This document shows positions 1-5,411 of a stretch of 5,411 bases of DNA, piece after piece. The stretch lies in NCBI GenBank assembly GCA_005787665.1, contig SYAB01000092.1:1-5411 (forward strand). Direction: 5' to 3'. Positions within the stretch are counted from its first letter, which is position 1. Every line of letters begins with the position of its first letter. Source of the stretch: Actinomycetota bacterium (GTDB lineage: Bacteria; Actinomycetota; Actinomycetes; Mycobacteriales; Mycobacteriaceae). A program made the translations under genes and the position numbers. Below the pieces are notes generated by a model. It was not told the origin of the DNA, did not search any database, and saw only the letters and a list, made by a program, of their open reading frames with translations.

Positions 1-633
1 CAGGATCAGCGCCGCGCTCCAGGCCGCGTCGGCGTAGGCGGCCAGCAGTTGCACCGCCACCGGGAGCAGCGCCGCTACTGAGAACACGGTGGTGCGTCGG
101 CCCACCACCCGGCCCAGCGCGGCGGCGCACCCGGCCCCCGCGGCGACACCAACGGCCCACCACACCTGCCAGGGCATCGCCGCCGCCAGTCCGGCGCGGC
201 GCAGCGCATATACGTCGACGAGTGCCAGCACGATCGCCAGGCCGACGAACGCCTCGGCGGTCATCGGCAGGCGGCGGCGCAGCGCCAGCGCCAGCGCGGT
301 CACCGCCGCGGTGGCGGCGAGCAGCAGCGCCGCCCGACCACCGTCACCCAGCCGGGACCAGGCGACGGCGGTGAAGGTGATGGCCGAGATCCCCAACAGC
401 GCCGCGCCGAGCCATAGCAGCAGCGCCCGCACCCGGGCACCGGACCATTCCCGGCGTTCCGTCGGAGGCAGGACGGGCGCGGGCGGGGTGCGGCCGAGGA
501 TCGCGAACCGGTGCCGCTCGTACTCGGCGACCAGCGCCGCACGCTGGTGGGCCAACGGCGCGAGTTGGGCGTCCACCGCGAGGATTCGCCCGCGAAGATC
601 GTCGAGGGCGGCGCGATCCGGGTCGGCGGCCAG
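1..633 (-). CDS. Multi-pass membrane protein, SCO7613-C-terminal-domain-like, 3' end outside window
   Basis: Function is unknown. The visible 211 residues start with a soluble, Leu/Ala-rich helical stretch (about residues 8-45) that looks like a short coiled coil. A Pro-rich linker follows (about 48-58), then about five hydrophobic segments near residues 70-92, 100-118, 125-143, 155-177 and 184-203. The order short coiled coil, Pro linker, many Ala/Leu-rich helices resembles the large actinobacterial membrane proteins annotated as 'SCO7613 C-terminal domain-containing'; that match is from memory and unverified. The gene lies in the same frame as the upstream reductase, directly after its TAA. 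No ATG is available: the first codon after the stop is CTG (631-633), followed by A-A-D-P-D, and the next conventional start is GTG at 574-576 (residue 20). I chose CTG because codons 1-19 mostly end in G/C, read smoothly into the helix, and an AAGG lies 8 nt upstream at 642-645. The stop codon lies beyond position 1. Confidence 0.68.
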   Translation of the reverse strand, partial: MAADPDRAALDDLRGRILAVDAQLAPLAHQRAALVAEYERHRFAILGRTPPAPVLPPTERREWSGARVRALLLWLGAALLGISAITFTAVAWSRLGDGGRAALLLAATAAVTALALALRRRLPMTAEAFVGLAIVLALVDVYALRRAGLAAAMPWQVWWAVGVAAGAGCAAALGRVVGRRTTVFSVAALLPVAVQLLAAYADAAWSAALIL

Positions 634-1413
634 TTACTTCGCCTTCATCATCTGTTGCGCCACCTGCAGCAGCACCCGACGCGGGGCGACCCGATACCCG
701 TTGGCCAGCAACGTGTTCCGCAGCCCGGAGATCACCGTGGGGCCGGACTTGTCGATGGCGGCCATCGCGGTGTCGACGACCTGCGCGGAGGTCTGCCGTC
801 CGCTGGTCAGGAACTCCTCGCCGGTGCGGGCGAAGAACTCGGTCTCGGTGGCGCCCGGACACAGGGCGAACACCCGCACCCCCGAGGATTTCGTCTCCTG
901 CCACAGCGCCTCGGTGAAGGACAGCACGAACGCTTTGGTGGCCCCGTAGACGGCCATCCCGGGAGTCGGCTGGAAGCCCGCGGTGGAGGCGACGTTGATG
1001 ACCAGTCCCTGCCGGGCCCGGGTCATCGCGGGCAGGAACAGCCCCGTCAGTTCGACCAGCGTCACGCAGTTCAACTGGACCTGCGCCGCGTTCCGGCCGA
1101 CCTCCTGGCCCACGAAGTCCCCGTGCAGTCCGACCCCGGCGTTGTTGACCAGGATGTCGATGTGGCGGCCCCGTTCGGCGACGGCGGCGGCCAGGCCGGC
1201 GGCCGAACCGGGGACGGCGAGATCGGCCGCGATGACGTCGACGGTCAGCCCGGGGTGGCGCTCCAGCAGCCGGGTCTGCAACTCGGCCAGTTTGTCCTCC
1301 CGGCGGGCGACCAAAACCAGGTTGGTCTTGCGCTCGGCGAACCGCTCGGCGAACACCTCGCCGATACCGCCGCTGGATCCGGTGATCAGCGCGGTCCGGT
1401 TCGCCAGATTCAT
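634..1413 (-). CDS. SDR-family oxidoreductase (short-chain dehydrogenase/reductase)
   Basis: This is a complete 259-residue classical short-chain dehydrogenase/reductase, the usual length for a single Rossmann domain. Diagnostic sites are all present: the glycine-rich nucleotide motif TGSSGGIG at residues 11-18, the adenine-contacting Asp64 in AADLA, NNAG at 90-93, the catalytic tetrad Asn115, Ser143, Tyr156 and Lys160 (YGATK), and PG at 186-187. The paired arginines after beta-2 (Arg37-Arg38 in VARRED) favour NADP(H) over NAD(H) by family rule. Such enzymes reversibly reduce a carbonyl to an alcohol. Sequence alone does not give the substrate; relatives in mycobacteria are often labelled ketoacyl reductases. 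It should be a soluble cytosolic protein. The start at 1413 is chosen over upstream in-frame ATGs because AGGAG sits 5 nt before it and the canonical beta-1 strand begins at once (NRTALITG). It is the first gene of a leftward unit, abutting the membrane-protein gene with no gap, and divergent from the ABC importer operon. Confidence 0.96.
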   Translation of the reverse strand: MNLANRTALITGSSGGIGEVFAERFAERKTNLVLVARREDKLAELQTRLLERHPGLTVDVIAADLAVPGSAAGLAAAVAERGRHIDILVNNAGVGLHGDFVGQEVGRNAAQVQLNCVTLVELTGLFLPAMTRARQGLVINVASTAGFQPTPGMAVYGATKAFVLSFTEALWQETKSSGVRVFALCPGATETEFFARTGEEFLTSGRQTSAQVVDTAMAAIDKSGPTVISGLRNTLLANGYRVAPRRVLLQVAQQMMKAK

Positions 1414-1418
1414 GGGGG

Positions 1419-1423
1419 CTCCT
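1419..1423 (-). promoter_or_regulatory. Ribosome binding site of the SDR gene
   Basis: AGGAG on the minus strand, separated by five C residues from the ATG at 1411-1413. It decides the SDR start against in-frame ATG codons further upstream, which would add a basic, proline-rich and unconserved-looking leader. Confidence 0.8.
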
Positions 1424-1450
1424 GCCCGTGGTGGGGACGTCTCGCCCGCA

Positions 1451-1479
1451 ATCATAGGGAGCGCGATCGCGCATGTGCG
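1451..1479 (-). promoter_or_regulatory. Predicted promoter of the SDR/membrane-protein unit
   Basis: On the minus strand TATGAT (1451-1456) matches the TATAAT consensus at five of six positions. Seventeen bases upstream lies CGCACA (1474-1479), matching only the last three bases of TTGACA, which is tolerable because mycobacterial housekeeping -35 boxes are weakly conserved. Transcription would start near 1443-1445, giving a leader of about 30 nt that contains the AGGAG ribosome site. A perfect palindrome fills most of the spacer. This is a motif-based prediction only. Confidence 0.5.
1461..1472. promoter_or_regulatory. 12 bp perfect palindrome, candidate operator
   Basis: GCGCGATCGCGC is self-complementary over all 12 bases and lies between the -35 and -10 boxes predicted for the SDR promoter, about 43 bp before the ABC operon start. 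A dimeric regulator bound here could affect both divergent units. Short GC-rich palindromes do arise by chance at this base composition, and no regulator gene is visible in the window, so the operator role is an inference. Confidence 0.35.
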
Positions 1480-1503
1480 GCGCCGCCGCGGCGAATGCGG
1501 CAC

Positions 1504-1509
1504 GATGAT
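1504..1509 (+). promoter_or_regulatory. Possible -10 element for a leaderless ABC operon transcript
   Basis: GATGAT matches TATAAT at four of six positions and ends 5 bp before the ATG at 1515, so transcription would begin at or next to the start codon. No convincing -35 is visible upstream. The idea is supported by the absence of a purine-rich ribosome binding site before 1515 and by the known frequency of leaderless mRNAs in mycobacteria. Evidence is weak. Confidence 0.28.
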
Positions 1510-1514
1510 GCCCC

Positions 1515-3140
1515 ATGCGGCGCGCAGTGCGGATGACCGGACGGTCGGTACTGGCCACTGCCCTGGTCCTGGCCGGTCTCACCGGCTGCTCCCCCGCGCC
1601 GTCGACGCCGCCGGGGATGTTCAGCGTGTATCTCGGTGAGCCGCAACGCCCGCTCGTTCCGGGCAACACCACCGAGACCGAGGGCGGCAAGGTCATCAAC
1701 GCGGTGTGGACACCGCTGGTCACCTTCGACGAACGCACCCGGACCGTCACCTACGACGGCGCCGCCGAGTCGGTCACCTCGAGCGACAACCTCACCTGGA
1801 CGATCACTCTCAAGGGGGGCTGGACGTTTCACGACGGCACCCCGGTGACCGCGCAATCCTATGTGCGGGCCTGGAACTACACCGCTCTGAGCAGCAACGC
1901 CCAGGGCGGCTCGTATTTCTTCTCCAATGTGGCGGGCTACGACGCACTGCAGGCCGAGGACGGCGGGGAACCGACCGCCACCACCATGACCGGCTTGTCG
2001 GCACCCGACGCGACCACCATCAAGGTCACCCTCGCCGAGCCGTTCGCCATCTACCCGGTGACACTCGGCTACAGCGCCTTCAACCCGCTGCCCGAGGCGT
2101 TCTACGCCGACCCGGTGGCATTCGGCAAGAAGCCGGTCGGCAATGGCCCGTTCCGTGCCGACACGGAGTGGGTGCCCGGGCGCGGGATCACGCTGAGCCG
2201 GTATGACGGCTACGCCGGTACGGACAAGGCCAAGTCTCGCGGGGTGGTGATGCGGATGTACACCGAGATCTCCACCGCCTACACCGATGTGCTGGCCGGA
2301 CACCTCGACATCCTCCAGGGCCTGCCGCCGGACGCCTACGCCAACGCCAAGGATGTTTTCGGCGATCGCTACGCCGAGCAGTCCAGCCCTGACATCACCA
2401 GTCTGGGCTTCCCCCTGTACGACCCGCGCTACGCCGACGTGCGGGTGCGCCGGGCACTGTCGATGGCCATCGACCGCGCGGCCATCGTCAACGCGATCTT
2501 CCTGGGCACCCGGGTCCCGGCGGACTCCTTCGCTCCGCCCACCGTGGTCGGCTACCGGGCCGGCGCCTGCGGGCGGTGGTGCGAGTACCACCCCGAGGAG
2601 GCCAAGGCACTGCTGGCCGAGGCGGGCTTCGACACCGGCGCTCCGGTGGAGATCTGGTTCAACGCCGGCGCGGGCCACGACGGCTGGATGACCGCGGTGG
2701 GCAACATGTTCCGCAAGATCGGTCTGACCTACAAGCTGCGGGGCAACCTGCAATTCAACGAGTTCCTCTCCAAACGCGACGCCAAGGAGATGACCGGCCC
2801 GTTCCGGCTGGCCTGGGTGATGGACTACCCGTCGATCGAGAACTTCCTGGCCCCGCAGTTCGCCACCGCCGCACTCGCCCCGGCCGGATCCAACACCACC
2901 TTCTACAGCAGCGCCGCCTTCGACAACGCCTTGAACGCCGGTGACCGCGCGCCCACCATCGAGGCGGCCAGCACCGCCTACGAGAAGGCCGAGGATGTGC
3001 TGGTCGCCGACCTGCCGGCCGCACCGCTGTTCCATGGTCTGGATCAGGCGGTGTGGACCAAGCGGGTCTCCGGTGTTCGCTACAACATCGTCGGGGAGAT
3101 CGTGCTGGCCGATGTGGTCGTCGACGGGCAGGCGGTGTGA
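1515..3140 (+). CDS. Peptide-type ABC transporter substrate-binding lipoprotein (SBP_bac_5 / DppA-OppA family)
   Basis: This is the extracytoplasmic ligand-capturing subunit of a peptide importer, 541 residues, typical for the family. A basic N-terminus and hydrophobic helix (about 10-21) lead to the lipobox LTGC with Cys25 as the lipidation site, so the mature protein should be anchored on the outer face of the cytoplasmic membrane. Family 5 landmarks follow: WTITLKGGWTFHDGTPVTA (95-113), GNGPF (209-213), VRRALSMAIDR (311-321), a GACGRWCEYHPEEAKALL block (350-367) and DYPSIENFLAP (437-447), which resembles the DYP..NFL segment of peptide-binding members. Cys352 and Cys356 are three residues apart in an exported domain and may form a disulfide. 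The ATG is the earliest possible start because an in-frame TGA lies at 1506-1508; Met7 is an alternative that still leaves a workable signal peptide. It is the first gene of the operon, 4 bp before the first permease. The ligand is probably an oligopeptide, but M. tuberculosis DppA has also been tied to heme use, so specificity is open. Confidence 0.95.
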   Translation: MRRAVRMTGRSVLATALVLAGLTGCSPAPSTPPGMFSVYLGEPQRPLVPGNTTETEGGKVINAVWTPLVTFDERTRTVTYDGAAESVTSSDNLTWTITLKGGWTFHDGTPVTAQSYVRAWNYTALSSNAQGGSYFFSNVAGYDALQAEDGGEPTATTMTGLSAPDATTIKVTLAEPFAIYPVTLGYSAFNPLPEAFYADPVAFGKKPVGNGPFRADTEWVPGRGITLSRYDGYAGTDKAKSRGVVMRMYTEISTAYTDVLAGHLDILQGLPPDAYANAKDVFGDRYAEQSSPDITSLGFPLYDPRYADVRVRRALSMAIDRAAIVNAIFLGTRVPADSFAPPTVVGYRAGACGRWCEYHPEEAKALLAEAGFDTGAPVEIWFNAGAGHDGWMTAVGNMFRKIGLTYKLRGNLQFNEFLSKRDAKEMTGPFRLAWVMDYPSIENFLAPQFATAALAPAGSNTTFYSSAAFDNALNAGDRAPTIEAASTAYEKAEDVLVADLPAAPLFHGLDQAVWTKRVSGVRYNIVGEIVLADVVVDGQAV

Positions 3141-3144
3141 TCCA

Positions 3145-4068
3145 TTGACCCGCTTCGTGATTCGCCGGCTGCTGCTGACCATCCCGATCCTGATCGGGGC
3201 CTCGCTGTTGATCTACGCGATGGTGTACGCACTTCCCGGCGACCCGGTGCGCGCACTGTCCGGCGACCGGCCGCTGAGTCCGGCTGTTCAGGCGCAGATC
3301 CGCGCCGACTTCAACCTCGACGACCCGTTCATCGTCCAGTACGGCAAGTATCTGTGGGCATTGCTGCATGGCGACTTCGGCACCGACTTCTCCGGACGTC
3401 CCGTGGTGGAGACCATTTCCCAGCGGCTGCCGGTCACCGTCCGGCTCACCGTCGTCGCCGTGTTCTTCGAGACGGTGCTCGGCGTCACCGCGGGCATCCT
3501 GGCCGCGCTGCGCCGTAACTCCTTCTTCGACAACCTGGTGCTCGTCTCGACCACCGTGCTGGTGTCGATCCCGGTCTTCGTGCTCGGCTTCCTGGCCCAG
3601 TACGCCTTCGGTTTCAAGCTCGGCTGGTTCCCCATCGCCGGTATCGCCGACGGCTGGGTCAGCTATCTGCTGCCCGGTCTGGTGCTGGCGGCGCTGTCGA
3701 TGGCCTATGTGGCCCGGCTGACCAGAACGGCGATGCTGGAGGCGATGTCGGCCGACTACAACCGCACCGCGCGGGCCAAGGGCGTCGGCCGGACCCGAAT
3801 CGTGCTGCGCCACGCCTTCCGCAACAGCCTCATTCCGGTCATCACCTTCATCGGCGCCGACATCGGCGCGCTGCTCGGCGGGGCGATCGTCACCGAGTCG
3901 GTGTTCAACCTGCCCGGTCTGGGCCGGGCCATCTTCGACGCAGTGCGCTCCCAGCAGGGTCCGGTGGTGGTCGGGATCGTCACGATGATGGTGTTCTTCT
4001 ACATCTTCTTCAATCTGCTCGCCGATGTGCTGTGCGCGGTGGCCGACCCGAGGATCCGCTATGAGTGA
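3145..4068 (+). CDS. Peptide-type ABC transporter permease (DppB/OppB-like)
   Basis: This 307-residue inner-membrane protein forms one half of the importer's transmembrane channel. It has the DppB/OppB plan: an N-terminal helix (about 9-30) ending in YALPGDPV, an extracytoplasmic region rich in charged residues that includes NLDDPFIVQYGKYL (57-70) and LHGDFG (74-79), then about five more helices near 98-121, 131-156, 173-192, 228-250 and 272-299. The cytoplasmic EAA loop that docks on the ATPase is clear: DYNRTARAKGVGRTRIVLRH (204-223), followed by AFRNSLIPVIT. The C-terminus DPRIRYE is typical of the subfamily. The start is TTG at 3145, giving T-R-F-V-I-R-R before the first helix; the reading frame stays open further upstream, but only inside the binding-protein gene and without family-like sequence. 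A GTG four codons downstream is the only nearby alternative. The gap from the upstream gene is 4 bp and the 3' end overlaps the next gene by 8 bp, which points to coupled translation. Confidence 0.94.
   Translation: MTRFVIRRLLLTIPILIGASLLIYAMVYALPGDPVRALSGDRPLSPAVQAQIRADFNLDDPFIVQYGKYLWALLHGDFGTDFSGRPVVETISQRLPVTVRLTVVAVFFETVLGVTAGILAALRRNSFFDNLVLVSTTVLVSIPVFVLGFLAQYAFGFKLGWFPIAGIADGWVSYLLPGLVLAALSMAYVARLTRTAMLEAMSADYNRTARAKGVGRTRIVLRHAFRNSLIPVITFIGADIGALLGGAIVTESVFNLPGLGRAIFDAVRSQQGPVVVGIVTMMVFFYIFFNLLADVLCAVADPRIRYE
4050..4054 (+). promoter_or_regulatory. Ribosome binding site of the second permease, inside the first permease gene
   Basis: GAGGA lies 6 nt before the ATG at 4061, within the last codons of the upstream permease. 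It supports that start over an in-frame ATG at 4025, which would add 12 residues with no family character. Confidence 0.65.
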
Positions 4069-4927
4069 GCCGGCGGTGGGACAGTCCAGCGTCTGGGGTG
4101 ACGCTTGGCGTTACCTGCGCACCAACCCGCTGTTCCTCATCGGCCTGACCATCATGGTGGTGATGGTGACGATGGCACTGTTCCCGGCCTTGTTCGCCGG
4201 TGGGGTCGACCCGACCGACTGCGACCTGTCGCTGTCGCGACAACCGCCGAGTTCCGCCCACCGGTTCGGCATGGACCTGCAGGGCTGCGACTACTACGCC
4301 AACGTCGTCTACGGCGCGCGAACCTCGGTGGCGATCGGGGTGCTGACCGTCATCGGGGTGCTCATCATCGGGGTCCTGGTGGGGGCGCCGGCCGGCTATT
4401 TCGGCGGCTGGATCGACTCGGTGCTGGCTCGGGTCACCGACGTGTTCTTCGGCATCCCGCTGTTCCTCGGCGCGCTGATCCTGCTGACGGTGTCCTCGCA
4501 GCGATCGGTGTGGACGGTGTCGGTGGCCCTGATCGCCTTCGGCTGGATGACCGCGATGCGCCTGGTGCGCTCCTCGGTGGTCGCGATCCGCGGATCGGAC
4601 TATGTGCTGGCCGCCCAGGCGCTGGGCGCCCCGACGGGGCGGATCCTGGTGCGCCACATCCTGCCCAACGCCCTTGCCCCGGTGCTGATCTACGCCACCA
4701 TCGCAGTCGGAACGTTCATCTCCGCCGAAGCCGCGCTGACCTACCTGGGCATCGGATTGCAAGCCCCGGAGATCTCCTGGGGCCTGCAGATCAACGTCGC
4801 GCAATCGCTGATCGGCACCTCTCCGCACCTGCTGTTCTTCCCCGCACTGTTCCTGTCGGTGACGGTGCTGGGGTTCATCCTGCTCGGCGACACCCTGCGT
4901 GACGCCCTCGACCCGAAGCGGCGGTGA
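4061..4927 (+). CDS. Peptide-type ABC transporter permease (DppC/OppC-like)
   Basis: This 288-residue protein should pair with the preceding permease to form the import channel. A short cytoplasmic N-terminus with WRYLRTNPLFLIG (16-28) leads into helix 1 (about 24-46). An extracytoplasmic segment carries the family block HRFGMDLQGCDYYANVVYGARTS (67-89). Further helices lie near 88-111, 128-146, 150-168, 205-226 and 255-277. The EAA loop is SDYVLAAQALGAPTGRILVRH (179-199), then ILPNALAPVLI; the protein ends LGDTLRDALDPKRR, as DppC/OppC proteins do. In the usual D..GRD motif the arginine is replaced by Cys76, and a second cysteine, Cys54, lies in the same loop (PTDCDLSLSR), so an extracytoplasmic disulfide is plausible. 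This loop differs from my recollection of M. tuberculosis DppC, one reason not to assign the symbol. The start overlaps the upstream stop by 8 bp and the next gene begins 3 bp after the stop. Confidence 0.94.
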   Translation: MSEPAVGQSSVWGDAWRYLRTNPLFLIGLTIMVVMVTMALFPALFAGGVDPTDCDLSLSRQPPSSAHRFGMDLQGCDYYANVVYGARTSVAIGVLTVIGVLIIGVLVGAPAGYFGGWIDSVLARVTDVFFGIPLFLGALILLTVSSQRSVWTVSVALIAFGWMTAMRLVRSSVVAIRGSDYVLAAQALGAPTGRILVRHILPNALAPVLIYATIAVGTFISAEAALTYLGIGLQAPEISWGLQINVAQSLIGTSPHLLFFPALFLSVTVLGFILLGDTLRDALDPKRR

Positions 4928-4930
4928 ACG

Positions 4931-5411
4931 GTGGACGAGGCGCTGTTGGACATCCGCGGACTGAGCATCGAGTTCTGCGTGGACAAGAGCTGGATCCCGG
5001 CCGTCCGCGGGGTGGACCTGAGCCTGCAGAAGTCCGAGATCCTGGCGCTGGTCGGCGAGTCGGGCTCCGGGAAATCCACACTGGCGATGGCCATTCCGGG
5101 TCTGCTGGCCGCCAACGCCCGGCTCGCCGGCAGCATCCGACTGGCCGGCATCGAACTGGCCGGTGCCGACGAGGCCACCCTGACCGGGGTGCGCGGCGAC
5201 CGGGTCGGGGTGGTGTTCCAGGAGCCGATGACGGCGTTCAACCCCGTCTACACCATCGGCTGGCAGATCGCCGAGGCGATCCGGATGCACCGCGACATCG
5301 GCAAGGAACAGGTCCGGGCGAGGGTGGTCGAGCTGCTGGAGTTGGTCGATATGCCCGACCCGGCGGCCCGCATCGACTACTACCCCCATCAGCTCTCCGG
5401 CGGGCAGCGCC
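4931..5411 (+). CDS. Peptide-type ABC transporter ATP-binding protein (DppD/OppD-like), 3' end outside window
   Basis: The first 160 residues of the ATPase that powers the importer are visible. In order: an N-terminal strand region (LLDIRGLSIEF), Walker A GESGSGKST at 42-50, the Q-loop VVFQEPMTAFNPVYTIG at 94-110 with Gln97, the helical subdomain, and the ABC signature PHQLSGGQR at 152-160, where the window ends. Walker B, the catalytic glutamate and the switch histidine should lie just beyond. The sequence is OppD/DppD type, as shown by the QEPM..NP pattern and the HQLSGGQR signature. GTG at 4931 is the earliest start in frame, since the upstream permease's TGA (4925-4927) is in the same frame 3 bp before it; no strong ribosome binding site is seen, so translation is probably coupled. 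Many actinobacterial operons of this order end in one double-length ATPase of about 550 residues with two nucleotide-binding domains; whether that holds here cannot be seen. Confidence 0.94.
   Translation, partial: MDEALLDIRGLSIEFCVDKSWIPAVRGVDLSLQKSEILALVGESGSGKSTLAMAIPGLLAANARLAGSIRLAGIELAGADEATLTGVRGDRVGVVFQEPMTAFNPVYTIGWQIAEAIRMHRDIGKEQVRARVVELLELVDMPDPAARIDYYPHQLSGGQR

Noticed and set aside
89..949. Open frame of 286 codons on the plus strand opposite the membrane protein and SDR 3' end
   Set aside because: The product is Ala/Ser/Arg-rich low complexity crossing two minus-strand genes; no domain is recognisable.
1414..1514. Riboswitch or structured leader in the divergent region
   Set aside because: Only 101 bp shared by two promoters. 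Beyond the 12 bp palindrome I see no paired helices or known aptamer motif.
511..1536. Open frame of 341 codons on the plus strand opposite the SDR gene
   Set aside because: The minus strand has every SDR motif; the plus-strand product is Gly/Gln/His-rich without motifs.
1505..1639. Small upstream reading frame starting at ATGATG just before the binding-protein gene and overlapping it
   Set aside because: It has no ribosome site and a product with no motif, and it runs out of frame through the signal peptide coding region. It is most likely chance, though it matters if a leader RNA exists.
3141..3144. Terminator or promoter between operon genes
   Set aside because: Gaps of 4 bp and 3 bp and an 8 bp overlap leave no room, and no hairpin plus T-run occurs anywhere in the operon.
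1452..3182. Open frame of 576 codons on the minus strand opposite the binding-protein gene
   Set aside because: It is the antisense shadow of a GC-biased gene: its product is low-complexity, rich in Gly, Val, Arg and His, and has no domain-like motifs, whereas the plus strand encodes a clear SBP_bac_5 lipoprotein.
2755..3813. Open frame of 352 codons on the minus strand across the binding-protein/permease junction
   Set aside because: Same antisense artefact; it spans two well-supported genes and its product is Gln/Arg/His-rich low complexity.
4010..5389. Open frame of 459 codons on the minus strand opposite the second permease and the ATPase
   Set aside because: The product is an Arg/Gln/His/Asp-rich, low-complexity sequence with no fold-like pattern, and the opposite strand has Walker A, Q-loop and ABC signature motifs. 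It is a composition artefact.

Overview
This 5.4 kb window is very GC-rich, with strong G/C bias at third codon positions, and uses ATG, GTG, TTG and possibly CTG starts. Together with the protein families present, this suggests a high-GC actinobacterium, most likely a Mycobacterium/Mycolicibacterium or close relative. That placement is an inference from composition and remembered family resemblance, not from a search.

Layout: two divergent transcription units flank a 101 bp intergenic region (1414-1514). Leftward on the minus strand is a complete 259-residue short-chain dehydrogenase/reductase (634-1413). A multi-pass membrane protein follows it directly, with an N-terminal coiled-coil-like stretch, and is cut by the left edge (1-633). 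These two genes lie in the same reading frame, separated only by a TAA codon, and the second appears to begin at a CTG. Rightward on the plus strand is a tightly packed peptide-type ABC importer operon in the order A-B-C-D. It encodes a lipoprotein solute-binding subunit (1515-3140), two inner-membrane permeases (3145-4068 and 4061-4927) and the start of an ATPase (4931-end, cut by the right edge). Gaps are 4 bp, an 8 bp overlap, and 3 bp, so one mRNA and translational coupling are likely.

How the genes work together: the lipid-anchored binding protein should capture an oligopeptide-like ligand outside the membrane and deliver it to the permease heterodimer, with the ATPase driving import. 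The gene order matches the dppABCD arrangement of M. tuberculosis, but the second permease has an extracytoplasmic cysteine pair that I do not recall in the M. tuberculosis protein. I therefore treat the set as a Dpp/Opp-family importer of uncertain orthology and leave gene symbols empty.

The divergent region holds a good minus-strand -10 box, with a perfect 12 bp palindrome in the -35/-10 spacer. The binding-protein gene has no recognisable ribosome binding site and may be translated leaderless. I see no mobile element, RNA gene, CRISPR array or clearly new system. The points worth a second look are modest: the CTG junction, the palindrome, the cysteine pairs and the possible leaderless start.
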